Shown here: piece after piece, positions 22,655 to 31,611 of the stretch
Layout of the letters: each line of letters starts with the position of its first letter
How positions within the stretch are numbered: the stretch's first letter is position 1
The notes under the pieces: model-generated
What the model was told of the DNA's origin: nothing
The model's database searches: none
What the model saw: the letters and a program-made list of their open reading frames with translations, nothing else
Source: Insolitispirillum peregrinum
GTDB taxonomy: Bacteria > Pseudomonadota > Alphaproteobacteria > Rhodospirillales > Rhodospirillaceae
NCBI RefSeq assembly: GCF_900156605.1
Contig: NZ_FTOA01000003.1
Span: 124,001-188,000, forward strand
Length of the DNA stretch: 64,000 nucleotides
Direction: 5' to 3'
Made by a program: the position numbers and the translations under genes

Positions 22655-23233
22655 ATGACCCGTCTTTTTACAACAGCCCTGTTGCTGCTGGGGCTTGCTG
22701 CGGCCTCCCATGCGGCGCAGGCCGAAGAGGATCCGCCGCGCGAGATCAACGGCTGTGTGCTGGCGCCCAAATCGTCCTGCCCCGGTGTTGATCTGCGCCA
22801 TGCCGACCTGTCGGGCCGGGACCTCAGCGGCATGGACTTGCGCGGGGCGAAACTGGCGCGCGCCGATCTGCGACTGGTCAACCTGCGCGGAGCCAATCTC
22901 GACGGCGCCGACTTGCAGGCAGCCCGACTGCAAAAGGCTTTTCTGCAAGGGGTATCGATGGTGGGTGCCGACCTGCGCGGGGCCGATCTGGAATTCGCCC
23001 GCATCAGCGGCGCCGACCTGCGCAACGCCAACCTGAACGCCAGCAACATGGAAATGGTGCGCGCCGACAAGAGCAACTTTACCGGTGCCACCTTTATCAG
23101 CACCGACCTGCAGGAAGCCAAGCTGTCGCAGACCAACCTGTCCAACGCGCTGTTCGAAGGCACGGTGATCCGTTACGCCATCTTTCAGGACGCGGTGATG
23201 GACGGTTGCATCGGCTGCCCGACCGACTGGTAA
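22655..23233 (+). CDS. exported pentapeptide-repeat protein
   Basis: A 192-residue protein with a signal peptide (cleaved near AAQAEE, residue 22) and about twenty pentapeptide repeats of the A(D/N)LxG type from residue 42 to 180 (ADLSGRDLSG, ADLRGADL, ANLDGADL), which fold as a right-handed quadrilateral beta helix. A Cys pair occurs at each end (GCVLAPKSSC; GCIGC). CAGGAGCC precedes the ATG. I recall pentapeptide-repeat proteins next to quinoprotein alcohol dehydrogenase genes in pseudomonads, so a role with the upstream dehydrogenase is likely, but the biochemical function is unknown. Confidence 0.88.
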   Translation: MTRLFTTALLLLGLAAASHAAQAEEDPPREINGCVLAPKSSCPGVDLRHADLSGRDLSGMDLRGAKLARADLRLVNLRGANLDGADLQAARLQKAFLQGVSMVGADLRGADLEFARISGADLRNANLNASNMEMVRADKSNFTGATFISTDLQEAKLSQTNLSNALFEGTVIRYAIFQDAVMDGCIGCPTDW

Positions 23234-23319
23234 ACCCCTTTACACCCAAAGTCGTATAGGGTCTTTCCTTCTGCCTGCCTATCCTGTCGCACTGCACCCT
23301 CCCCGACAGGAGTCAGGTC

Positions 23320-24738
23320 ATGAGGCGAGACATCATCCGACGGTTTCAGGCTGCCAGCGCCGTGATCGGGCTGGTGGCCTTTACCGCTGCGGTGGGGCTT
23401 GCCAGTTGGGCCGCACTGGATCACGCCGCCTATCTGCTGCAACGGGCCAGCTATTCCCAGCGCCAACTGGAGCTGTTCGGCCATCTGGCTTCGCGTCTGA
23501 ACCGGGCGGTGGCCGACCACATCCGCGCCCTGGCCCTTGAGCATCCCTCGAACGTTGCCGACTGGCAGCGGGATCTGGAACAGCAGCTTGACGCCCTGAC
23601 CGCCGTCACCTCCGCCGAGGTGGCGCTGGTGGCCGACAATCGCGACGAAGAAAACAGCGAGCGGGACGAGCTGGCCGAAATCGCCCGCTGGCGCGAGGAT
23701 ATTCGCGCCCTTGCGCTGGCGGCCAGTTCCTCACCGGCCTCTTCACCGCAGGCCGCCTTGCAGGAGTTCGAGCAACAGGCCCGTCACCCCTATGCCGACA
23801 GTCTCGCCACCCGTTTACAACAGGCGGCTGATGACGAGCACGGGGAAATTGACGAGGTTCACCGCCAGATGGACACCACCCGCCACCATCTGGTGCTGCT
23901 GGGGATCGGCGGCGTGCTGGCCCATACGGTGGCGGCCACCGCCGTCGCCCGACTGGTGATCCGCCGCCGCGAGCATCTGGAAGCCGAAGTGGCCCGCCGC
24001 ACTGCCTCGCTGCAACAGGCCAACGATGAACTGCAACGGGTGGATGATTGCCGCAAGCGGTTCTTTGCCGACGTCAGCCACGAATTGCGCACCCCGCTGA
24101 CCACCATTCAGGGCGAAGCCGAAGTGATGCTGACCATCGGCGGCGTGGAAGACAGCGGCTATCGTGCCGCTCTGGCGGCCATTCAGGCCAACGCCGGCAG
24201 CCTGCACCGCCGCATTGACGATCTGCTGGCGGTGGCGCGATCAGGCGATGGCCAGATCGCCCTTGAATGCCAGCCGCTGGACCTGTGCAGCCTGACCAGC
24301 ACCGCGCTGTCGGACGTCAACGGGCTGGCGCGCGCCAATGATGTCCGTCTGACCAGCACCCTGCCGCCGCGTCCGGTGTGGGTGATGGGCGATGCCAGTT
24401 GGCTGAAACAGGCGCTGCTGACCCTGATCGACAACGCGGTGAAGTTCTCGCGCCCCGGACAGGACGTGATCCTGTCGGTTGTGCCGCAGGGCGAGCGGGT
24501 GAGCGTCGCCATCACCGACCACGGCGAAGGCATTGCCCAGGCTGACTTACCCCGCCTGTTCGACCGCTTTTTCCAGGCTCCTGCCGGACGCCAGCGCGGC
24601 GGCAGCGGGCTGGGTCTGGCGGTAGCCCGCTGGATTGTCGAACAGCACGGCGGCTCGATTGCCATCACCAGCGCCCCGCAGGCTGGCACCACCGTTACCT
24701 TTTTCCTCCCCGTCCCGGCACCGGAGGCCATCGCATGA
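23320..24738 (+). CDS. membrane sensor histidine kinase
   Basis: A 472-residue kinase. Two membrane helices (about residues 13-36 and 190-215) enclose an approximately 150-residue periplasmic sensor rich in Ala, Leu and Gln. After a coiled linker (EVARRTASLQQANDEL) come HisKA with the phosphoacceptor in VSHELRTPL (about residue 252) and HATPase_c with N-box DNAVKFS, G1 DHGEGI, and G2 GGSGLGLAVARWI. It is complete and should phosphorylate the regulator encoded directly downstream, whose start overlaps its stop by four bases. The signal is unknown; location between the quinoprotein genes and the heme genes allows either as a target. Confidence 0.92.
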   Translation: MRRDIIRRFQAASAVIGLVAFTAAVGLASWAALDHAAYLLQRASYSQRQLELFGHLASRLNRAVADHIRALALEHPSNVADWQRDLEQQLDALTAVTSAEVALVADNRDEENSERDELAEIARWREDIRALALAASSSPASSPQAALQEFEQQARHPYADSLATRLQQAADDEHGEIDEVHRQMDTTRHHLVLLGIGGVLAHTVAATAVARLVIRRREHLEAEVARRTASLQQANDELQRVDDCRKRFFADVSHELRTPLTTIQGEAEVMLTIGGVEDSGYRAALAAIQANAGSLHRRIDDLLAVARSGDGQIALECQPLDLCSLTSTALSDVNGLARANDVRLTSTLPPRPVWVMGDASWLKQALLTLIDNAVKFSRPGQDVILSVVPQGERVSVAITDHGEGIAQADLPRLFDRFFQAPAGRQRGGSGLGLAVARWIVEQHGGSIAITSAPQAGTTVTFFLPVPAPEAIA

Positions 24739-25400
24739 ACCTGTTGCTGATCGAAGACGACACCGGCATTGCCCGCTTTCTGCAACGCGGCCTGAGTGCC
24801 GCCGGGCATCAGGTTGACTGGGTGGCCCGAGGCGGCGATGCCCTCGAACAGATGGCCCATCGCAGCTATGACACCCTGATCCTTGATCTGGGCCTGCCCG
24901 ATGTGGACGGGCTGGATGTTTGCCGCCTGATGCGCCAGCAGGGCAGCGGCGTGCCGATCCTGATCCTGTCGGCCCGCGATACGCCCCAGCAACGGGTGGA
25001 CGGGCTGGATGCGGGCGGTGACGATTACCTGACCAAGCCCTTTCACTTTCAGGAACTGCTGGCCCGCCTGCGCGCCCTGCACCGGCGCGGCGGCGGAGAC
25101 TCGCTGTGCTGTGGGGCGCTCAGCCTTGATCTGGCCGCCCATCAGGCCGCCTTGCAGGGGGTTCCGCTGGCGCTCAGTGCCCGTGAATTCGCCCTGCTGG
25201 CCTTTCTGGTTCGCCAGCAGAACCGGGCGGTCAGTCGTACCGCTGTTCTGAATGAGGTCTGGGGCCTGAATGCCGAGGTGACGGAAAACACCGTTGATGT
25301 CTATGTCGGTTATCTGCGGCGCAAACTGACTGGCCCGAATGCCCCGCGGATCGAAACCATCCGGGGCGTGGGATTCCGTCTGGAACACCGTCTGTCGTAA
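24735..25400 (+). CDS. OmpR-family response regulator, partner of upstream kinase
   Basis: A 221-residue regulator resembling QseB/PmrA. The receiver (about 1-115) has LIEDD, phospho-Asp in LILDLGLP, LSARD and LTKPF; the winged-helix domain (about 125-220) ends with RRKLTG...TIRGVGFRL. ATGA overlap with the kinase gene shows translational coupling. It is probably co-expressed with the kinase. Confidence 0.93.
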   Translation: MNLLLIEDDTGIARFLQRGLSAAGHQVDWVARGGDALEQMAHRSYDTLILDLGLPDVDGLDVCRLMRQQGSGVPILILSARDTPQQRVDGLDAGGDDYLTKPFHFQELLARLRALHRRGGGDSLCCGALSLDLAAHQAALQGVPLALSAREFALLAFLVRQQNRAVSRTAVLNEVWGLNAEVTENTVDVYVGYLRRKLTGPNAPRIETIRGVGFRLEHRLS

Positions 25401-25460
25401 CCCGGCCCGCCGGAGATACTCTGAAGCAATCTTAATGGAGGCTGCCTTGAGACTAGTTGC

Positions 25461-25483
25461 AATCGACTCTTACTATCATCACC
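25461..25483. promoter_or_regulatory. weak Fur-box-like site upstream of hmuS
   Basis: GCAATCGACTCTTACTATC (19 bases) matches the Fur consensus at only about 10 of 19 positions, concentrated in the right half (TTACTATC). Position 40-60 bp before the heme operon makes an iron-responsive operator plausible, but on sequence alone it is weak; another iron regulator is possible. Confidence 0.3.
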
Positions 25484-25522
25484 AGACGTCTCCCCCCTTA
25501 TCCCTGTATTCAAGGAGCCAGC

Positions 25523-26578
25523 ATGTCTCTTTCTTCGTCGCTCGCCCCCCTGTGGGCCGACATCGCCGCCGGTACCGCTCAGGGTTATGCCCGTGATCTG
25601 GCCGCCGACGCCGGGGCCACCGAAGCGCAACTGGTTGCCGCCGGCATCGGCAACGGCGCAACCCGCCTCGATATCGACTGGATCAGCGCCCTGCCGCGCC
25701 TCGAAGATCTGGGTGAAGTGAAAATCATCACCCGCAACGATGCCATCGTCCATGAAAAGGTCGGCTCGTTCGGCAAGATGAGCATCATGCAAAGCACCGG
25801 CCTGGTGCTGAACGGCATGGTCGATCTGCGCATCTTCTTTGCCCACTGGCAGCACACCTTTGTGGTCACCACCACCAGCAGCCGCGGCCCGCGCACCGGC
25901 ATCCAGATTTTTGACCTGTACGGCAACGCCGTCCACAAGATCTATCGCACCGCCAACACCAACGGCGACGCGTGGGACGCCTTTATCCGTGACTTCACCG
26001 CCGCCGATCAAAGCCCCGAACTGGCTGTGCTGGCCCCGGCACAGGCTCCGCTGCTGCGCGCTGATGCCGATGTTGATGTCGATGGCCTGCGTGCCCGCTG
26101 GGCGGCGCTGAAGGATGTGCATCACTTCCACGACATGCTGAAAGACAGCGGTGTCAGCCGCATTCAGGCGATGCGGCTGGTCGGCGAGCCGTGGGCGCGC
26201 GAAGTCACCAGCGATGCCCTTGACCTGCTGTTGCCGCAGGCCGCTGACAGCGCCCTGCCGATCATGATTTTTGTCGGCAACCCCGGTTGCATCCAGATTC
26301 ACACCGGCCCGGTCAGCAAGATTGTCGATCACAAGGGCTGGATCAACATCATGGACCCGTCGTTCACCCTGCACGCCAAGCGGTCGGACATCACCAGCGC
26401 CTGGGTGGTCCGCAAGCCGATGCATGGCACCACCATCACCACTGTCGAGCTGTACGACCGTCAGGGTGAGAACTGTGCCATCCTGTGCGCCCAGCGCGAC
26501 CCCAGCGCGTCGGAACGACCGGAATGGACGGCGCTGGCCTCCAGCCTGCCGTCCCCAAAAACGGCTGCTGCCGCCTGA
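25523..26578 (+). CDS. hmuS: heme-degrading or heme-trafficking factor HmuS/HemS
   Basis: A 351-residue cytoplasmic protein made of two similar halves, as in the HemS/ChuS/HmuS family. Recognisable features are IMQSTGLVLNG, DLRIFFAHW, the GIQIFDLYGNAVHKIY segment, and the second-half equivalents MIFVGNPGCIQIHTGPV, GWINIMDPSFTLHA. It binds imported heme and either degrades it or passes it on. AAGGAG lies six bases before ATG 25523. It is the first gene of hmuSTUV; the outer-membrane receptor and TonB genes are not in the window. Confidence 0.93.
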   Translation: MSLSSSLAPLWADIAAGTAQGYARDLAADAGATEAQLVAAGIGNGATRLDIDWISALPRLEDLGEVKIITRNDAIVHEKVGSFGKMSIMQSTGLVLNGMVDLRIFFAHWQHTFVVTTTSSRGPRTGIQIFDLYGNAVHKIYRTANTNGDAWDAFIRDFTAADQSPELAVLAPAQAPLLRADADVDVDGLRARWAALKDVHHFHDMLKDSGVSRIQAMRLVGEPWAREVTSDALDLLLPQAADSALPIMIFVGNPGCIQIHTGPVSKIVDHKGWINIMDPSFTLHAKRSDITSAWVVRKPMHGTTITTVELYDRQGENCAILCAQRDPSASERPEWTALASSLPSPKTAAAA

Positions 26579-26613
26579 TCTCCCGGCCCAGATAAAAATA
26601 ACGAGTCCGTCGC

Positions 26614-27483
26614 ATGACCTTTGTCCCGATGACCCGCCGCACCCTGCTGTCCCTGACCCTGACCGGTGCGGCTTCCCTGTTCACGCTGCCCCGTCGGGGG
26701 CAGGCGGCGGCCCACCCCCGGCGGGTGATCAGCATTGGTGCCCCTGTCACCGAAATCGTTTATGCCCTCGGTGGCGGGGCGCAGGTGGTGGCGGTTGATA
26801 CCACCAGCCGCTATCCGCAACAGGTCGATGGCCTGCCGCATGTGGGCTATATGCGGACGCTGGCAGCAGAAGGGCTGCTGTCATTGTCGCCTGACCTGAT
26901 TCTGGCGCAGGACGGCAGCGGCCCGGCCACCGTTCTGGACCAGATGGCCGCCGCCGGGGTGACGGTGACACTGGTCCCCGAAGTGCCCACCCTGCCGGGG
27001 TTGCTCGACAAGGTGCAACTCATTGCCCGCTCTCTCGGCTTGCAGGACGCCGGTCAGCGGCTTGGCGAGCAGTTGCGTCAGCAACTGACCCCGCTGGAAC
27101 AGCAGGCCAGCACCTCCCACGGCCTGCGCGGGCAATCGGTTCTGTGTCTGGTCCATGCCGGACAGGGCGGGCCGATGGCCGCTGGCGGCGGGACGGTGGC
27201 CGATACCCTGATCCATCTGGCAGGCGGTATCAATGCCCTGCGCGACGTGCAGGATTACCGCGCCCTGTCCGCCGAAGCCGCCCTGGCGATGGCTCCGGCA
27301 GTGCTGGTGGTCAGTGCCTCGTCCGTGCAGCAGGCCGGGGGGCTTGAGGCCCTGCTGGCCCTGCCGCAGATCGCCCGGACCCCTGCGGCACAACAACGGC
27401 GGGTGGCGGTGGTCGAAGGCTCGCTGTTGCTCGGGCTGGGGCCACGGACGCCGCAAGCGGTGCAGATGATCGCCACCGCCTGA
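26614..27483 (+). CDS. hmuT: heme ABC transporter periplasmic binding protein
   Basis: A 289-residue exported protein; MTRRTLLSLTLTGAASL is a signal peptide with a twin Arg, cleaved near AAA (residue 33). The mature protein has the cluster-A-III fold: RVISIGAPVTEIVYALGGG, VGYMRTLAAEGLLSLSPDLIL and a C-terminal domain with RRVAVVEGSLLLGLGPRTP. It carries heme from the TonB-dependent receptor to HmuU. It follows hmuS by 35 bp. Confidence 0.93.
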   Translation: MTFVPMTRRTLLSLTLTGAASLFTLPRRGQAAAHPRRVISIGAPVTEIVYALGGGAQVVAVDTTSRYPQQVDGLPHVGYMRTLAAEGLLSLSPDLILAQDGSGPATVLDQMAAAGVTVTLVPEVPTLPGLLDKVQLIARSLGLQDAGQRLGEQLRQQLTPLEQQASTSHGLRGQSVLCLVHAGQGGPMAAGGGTVADTLIHLAGGINALRDVQDYRALSAEAALAMAPAVLVVSASSVQQAGGLEALLALPQIARTPAAQQRRVAVVEGSLLLGLGPRTPQAVQMIATA

Positions 27484-27513
27484 CCTGTCGCTTTGCCTGC
27501 AAAGGACCGCGCC

Positions 27514-28560
27514 ATGGCGCATGAGACGTTGCTGACCCGCCGCCTGCCGTTATCGTCCTGTCTGGGGGCGGGGATGGTGGTGTTGTGCCTGACCGCGCTG
27601 CTGGCCACCGCCAGTGGCGCGGTCACCATTGCTCCCGCCGGAATTCTGTCGCAGCTGGGCGACTGGCTGTTCGGCATCGGTGAACCGTTACCCGAGCGGG
27701 ATCGCTTTATCCTGTGGAGCCTGCGCCTGCCGCGCATTGCGCTGGCGGTGCTGGTCGGGTCCTCGCTGGCTCTGGCCGGAACCGCCTTGCAGGGGCTGTT
27801 CAGAAATCCGCTGGCCGATCCGGGATTGATCGGGGTGTCCAGCGGGGCTGCACTGGCGGCGGCGGCGGTGATCGTGCTGGCCGGTGACCTGTTGCGCCTG
27901 TCGATTGCCTTGCCGCTGGCCGCCTTTGCCGGGGGCTTGCTGGCGACGGTGTGCGTGTTCCTGCTGTCCCGCCGTCAGGGCATTTTGTCGGTCGGCACCA
28001 TGTTGCTGGCCGGGATTGCCATCAACGCTCTCGCCGGGGCCGGGATTGGCCTGTTCAGCTATCTGGGGAACGACCTGCAGCTGCGGCAACTGACCTTCTG
28101 GACCCTCGGCAGTCTGGGCAGTGCCAGTTGGGAGACCGTGCTGCCTGCGGGCGGGCTGATGGTCATTGCCTGTGTCGCCCTGCTGTCGCAGGCCCGCAAG
28201 CTGGACGTGTTTGTGCTGGGGGAACGCGATGCCTTTGCGCTGGGCATTTCACCCACCGCCCTCAGTATCCGGGTGATCGTGCTGTGTGCGCTGGCGGTGG
28301 GGGCGGCGGTGGCTGTCTCTGGCTTGATCGGCTTTCTGGGGCTGGTGGTGCCGCATATCGTCCGCATGGTTCTGGGGCCGTCGCATCAGCGGGTGATGAC
28401 CGCCAGCATGGTGCTGGGGGCCATCGTGCTGGTGGTGGCCGACAGTCTGGCCCGCACCATTGCCCTGCCTGCCGAAGTGCCGATTGGCCTGTTGCTCAGC
28501 CTGATCGGTGCGCCGTTCTTCTTGTGGCTGTTACGCCGCACCCCAACCAGTGGAGTGTAA
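27514..28560 (+). CDS. hmuU: heme ABC transporter permease
   Basis: A 348-residue FecCD/BtuC-family permease with nine to ten membrane helices. Typical motifs are LRLPRIALAVLVGSSLALAG, LQGLFRNPLADPGLIGVSSGA, the ATPase-contacting GERDAFALGI segment, and GFLGLVVPHIVRM. ATG 27514 is preceded by AAAGGA; an upstream TTG at 27493 is less likely. It follows hmuT by 30 bp and precedes hmuV by 5 bp. Confidence 0.94.
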   Translation: MAHETLLTRRLPLSSCLGAGMVVLCLTALLATASGAVTIAPAGILSQLGDWLFGIGEPLPERDRFILWSLRLPRIALAVLVGSSLALAGTALQGLFRNPLADPGLIGVSSGAALAAAAVIVLAGDLLRLSIALPLAAFAGGLLATVCVFLLSRRQGILSVGTMLLAGIAINALAGAGIGLFSYLGNDLQLRQLTFWTLGSLGSASWETVLPAGGLMVIACVALLSQARKLDVFVLGERDAFALGISPTALSIRVIVLCALAVGAAVAVSGLIGFLGLVVPHIVRMVLGPSHQRVMTASMVLGAIVLVVADSLARTIALPAEVPIGLLLSLIGAPFFLWLLRRTPTSGV

Positions 28561-28565
28561 GGGCC

Positions 28566-29339
28566 ATGCTGACCACCACCTCGCTTGTCCTGCGCATTGG
28601 TCAGCGGGACATCCTGCGCGATGCCTCGCTGACCTTCCGTCCCGGCGAAATGACCGCCATCCTCGGCCCCAACGGTGCTGGCAAATCGACCCTGCTGGCG
28701 GTTCTGTCGGGGGAAAAGCCCCCGGCCAGCGGGCAGGTTCTGCTGGACGGGCAACCGCTGTCGCACTGGCGACCCGCCGCGCTGGCCCGTCGGCGGGCGG
28801 TGATGCTGCAACACTCCCCGCTCGGTTTTGCCTTTACTGTCGAGGAAGTGGTTGGTCTCGGCCAGAGCCACCTGCCGCACCCGCGCCCGGCAGACATCGC
28901 CCGCTGTCTGGAACAGGCCGATGCCGCTGCCCTGCGTGGTCGCCTGTATCCAACCCTGTCCGGTGGCGAGAAGCAGCGGGTCCAGTTTGCCCGTGCGCTG
29001 GCGCAACTGGCCCCTCATCATGGCCCGGAAGCCCCGATCCTGCTGCTGGACGAGCCGACCGCCAGCCTTGATCCCGGTCATCAGCATCTTTTGTTGAATG
29101 CCGCCCGCGACTGGACCCGCCAGCATCAGGCGATCACCATCGCTGTCCTGCACGATATCAATCTGGCCTCGTGGTATTGCGACCGCGCCATTTTGCTGCA
29201 TCAAAACGGAGTCGCCTGGCAGGAGTCACTGGACGGGATACCGACCTCACTTCTTAAGGATGCATACGGGATTTTTTTCCACCGCTTTCCCTCCCCTCAT
29301 TCTGCCAGATCGTCGTTTTTGCCCTGTCCGGCGACCTGA
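28566..29339 (+). CDS. hmuV: heme ABC transporter ATPase
   Basis: A 257-residue ABC ATPase. Walker A GPNGAGKST (about residue 36), Q-loop region AVMLQHS, signature LSGGEKQRVQFARAL (about 136), Walker B ILLLDEPTASLD (about 160) and H-loop AVLHDINLA are intact. It powers heme import through HmuU. It is the last gene of the heme operon. The final 20 residues (rich in Ser and Pro) diverge from the family and look unstructured. Confidence 0.94.
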   Translation: MLTTTSLVLRIGQRDILRDASLTFRPGEMTAILGPNGAGKSTLLAVLSGEKPPASGQVLLDGQPLSHWRPAALARRRAVMLQHSPLGFAFTVEEVVGLGQSHLPHPRPADIARCLEQADAAALRGRLYPTLSGGEKQRVQFARALAQLAPHHGPEAPILLLDEPTASLDPGHQHLLLNAARDWTRQHQAITIAVLHDINLASWYCDRAILLHQNGVAWQESLDGIPTSLLKDAYGIFFHRFPSPHSARSSFLPCPAT

Positions 29340-29360
29340 TCGGCCTTGCGACAAATTAAT

Positions 29361-29379
29361 GATATTGATAATCACTATC
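29361..29379. promoter_or_regulatory. Fur box upstream of a two-component system
   Basis: GATATTGATAATCACTATC matches the classic 19-bp Fur consensus at 17 positions. It lies 62 bp before the response-regulator gene at 29441, in an A+T-rich patch that should be its promoter. Repression by Fur with iron is expected for the regulator-kinase pair. Confidence 0.75.
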
Positions 29380-29440
29380 ATCAACGCTTCCCAGAACGGG
29401 AGTCTCTGACAGCCGGACGTCATACGAAAGGACAGTAAAC

Positions 29441-30109
29441 ATGCGGGTGCTGGTGGTCGAAGACGATGAACGGGTCCGCCATTGGCTTGGCTGCAAATTG
29501 CGCGCCTGCGGGCATGCCTGTCGCCTGGTAGAAACCGGCGAGTGCGCCTTGCAGACCATTGAAGACGAAGCCTTTGACGTGGTGGTTCTCGACCGGATGC
29601 TGCCGCAGATGAGTGGCCTTGACGTTCTGAACCAGTTGCATGGCAAGCCGCATCCGCCGGTGATGATCCTGTCTGCCGTCGATGGCCCGGAAGAGCGGGT
29701 GGACGGTTTGCGCGCCGGGGCCGAAGACTACCTCGGCAAGCCGTTCCATTTTTCGGAACTGCTGGTGCGGCTGGAAATCCTCGCCAAGCGCAACCGGCGC
29801 GCCAGCCCGGCCGACAGTCTGCTGTGTGTGGCAGACCTGTGCCTTGACCCCCGCACCCGCTCCGTCACCCGTGCCGGACAGCAGATTGACCTGACCGACA
29901 AGGAATACCGTTTGCTGCATCTGTTGTTGCAGCACAAGGGCCAGACCGTCACCCGCAGCATGTTGTTGGAAAAAATCTGGGGCTATACCTTTGATCCGCA
30001 AACCAACCTGATCGACGTCCACATGTCGAAGCTGCGCACCAAGATCGACAAGGACTATGATCGCCCGCTGCTGCGCACCATCCGGGCGGTGGGCTATGCC
30101 CTTGGGTAA
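29441..30109 (+). CDS. OmpR-family response regulator, probably iron-regulated
   Basis: A 222-residue regulator with receiver (VVEDD; phospho-Asp in VVLDRMLP; LSAVD; LGKPF) and winged-helix domain (about 125-220) ending KLRTKIDKD...TIRAVGYALG. It lies just downstream of hmuV and behind a strong Fur box. The kinase gene overlaps its 3' end by 14 bp. It may control further iron or heme uptake genes, or envelope changes under iron limitation; that is inference. Confidence 0.93.
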   Translation: MRVLVVEDDERVRHWLGCKLRACGHACRLVETGECALQTIEDEAFDVVVLDRMLPQMSGLDVLNQLHGKPHPPVMILSAVDGPEERVDGLRAGAEDYLGKPFHFSELLVRLEILAKRNRRASPADSLLCVADLCLDPRTRSVTRAGQQIDLTDKEYRLLHLLLQHKGQTVTRSMLLEKIWGYTFDPQTNLIDVHMSKLRTKIDKDYDRPLLRTIRAVGYALG

Positions 30110-31490
30110 TACGGTTCGCGCCCTGCTGGGCACCAGCAGCTTTCGTCAGACCGGGCTGATCGTGCTGGCTTTCCTGCTGGTGGCGCTGGCTTCGGTGCTG
30201 CTCAGTCGCTATCTGATCGAACATCTGTTGCGGGCCCACGTTACCGAAATCATCCTCAGCGACATCAAGACCAAGGTGCAGACGACCAATCTGGAGCGTG
30301 TCGACAAGGTGTTGCAGTTGTTGCGCCACCGCGAGCATTTTGACCCGCGCAAGGAACGGGAATCCTTTCTGGTTGATGCCAGCGGCCTGCTGCTGGTCGG
30401 GGATGAACAGCTTTATTCTGCCCTGAAACCGCAACTGCCACCGTGCTCTGCCAGCGATTGTCCATCGCCGCCGCTGTCGCTGCACACCAACACTGCTGAT
30501 CTGCTGGGAATGCGGGTGCGATTGCAGGATGGTGGGCAGTACATCAGTGCCTATGACATCCGCCCGATGCTGGACAAGGTGCGGATGATCCCGCTGGCCG
30601 CCGGGTCGGCCCTGTTTGCTGTTCTGCTGGCCGCCTTGCTGATTGGCCTGCGCTTCAGCAGTCTGACCTTGCGGCGGGTCGATGCCATCAACCGCGCGCT
30701 GGCCCGCTATTCCGGCGGCTGCCGCGATGCCCGTGTTCCGACCGGACCGCAGCACGACGAATTCGCCCGGCTGGGCAGCGAGGTCAATCACGCCCTTGAC
30801 CGCATCGACCGGCTGGTGGAGGAGGTCCGCAGCACCTCGGGCCACATCGCCCACGAGCTGCGCACGCCCCTGACCCGTCTGCAAACCCGGCTGGTCTCGC
30901 TGGCTGACCAAACCACGGGTGGCGTCCATGACGAACTGCTGTCGGCGGTCGAGGAGGTCGGGCGCATTTACCAGCTATCCCGCGCCATCCTGCGGCTGGG
31001 AGAAATCGAAACCGGCCGCTGCCAGCATCATGCCACCGCGCTGGATGCCGGTCGGTTGTTGCAGGAGGTCGCCGACTATTACCAGCCACTGGCCGAACAG
31101 CAACAGTGCGTGTTGCGGGTCGATGCCCCCGCGTCCTGTCTGCTGTACGGCGATCAGGCTCTGCTGTTTCAGGCCCTGTCCAACCTGCTGGACAATGCGC
31201 TGAAATATGCCCCCGGCCAGCCCATCGAGCTGGTGGCCCGCCGCGATGGCGGCAACACCCTGATCGGCGTGCGCGACCATGGTCCCGGCATTGCCCCGAC
31301 CGAGCGGGCGGTGGCCCTGCAACGCTTCCGTCGCCTGAACAATGCTCACGACCGCCCCGGCGACGGGCTGGGGTTGCCGCTGGTCAAGGCGGTGGCTGAA
31401 CTGCATCGGGGGGGGCTGGTGTTTACCCTCCCTGACAGCGAGCCTGTCGCCGGTCTGACCGTGCTGTTGCGGCTGCGCGGGGCGGCATAG
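30096..31490 (+). CDS. membrane sensor histidine kinase, partner of 29441
   Basis: A 464-residue kinase. Membrane helices lie at about residues 20-42 and 167-190, enclosing a periplasmic domain of about 120 residues with a CSASDC cysteine pair. A HAMP segment (about 190-240) precedes HisKA with IAHELRTPL (about residue 253) and HATPase_c (LDNALKYA, DHGPGIAP, GDGLGLPLVKAV). The ATG at 30096 overlaps the end of the regulator gene; an in-frame upstream start at 30057 is unlikely. The ligand is unknown, but metal or redox sensing through the cysteines is conceivable. Confidence 0.92.
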   Translation: MPLGNTVRALLGTSSFRQTGLIVLAFLLVALASVLLSRYLIEHLLRAHVTEIILSDIKTKVQTTNLERVDKVLQLLRHREHFDPRKERESFLVDASGLLLVGDEQLYSALKPQLPPCSASDCPSPPLSLHTNTADLLGMRVRLQDGGQYISAYDIRPMLDKVRMIPLAAGSALFAVLLAALLIGLRFSSLTLRRVDAINRALARYSGGCRDARVPTGPQHDEFARLGSEVNHALDRIDRLVEEVRSTSGHIAHELRTPLTRLQTRLVSLADQTTGGVHDELLSAVEEVGRIYQLSRAILRLGEIETGRCQHHATALDAGRLLQEVADYYQPLAEQQQCVLRVDAPASCLLYGDQALLFQALSNLLDNALKYAPGQPIELVARRDGGNTLIGVRDHGPGIAPTERAVALQRFRRLNNAHDRPGDGLGLPLVKAVAELHRGGLVFTLPDSEPVAGLTVLLRLRGAA

Positions 31491-31611
31491 AGAACACGGG
31501 TCCGTTTTTGTGCGCAATCCCATGCCACACCACGGGACGCACCAATTGAGGAACAAGAGCAGGCTGCCGGTGTCTCCTCCGCAACGATGCCCCTTTTTTA
31601 CGGACATGCAA

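Noticed and set aside
20641-23163. 840-codon open frame on the minus strand across the quinoprotein and pentapeptide genes
   Set aside because: It covers two well-supported genes on the other strand and has no recognisable motif; the N-terminal part is the mirror image of pentapeptide repeats.
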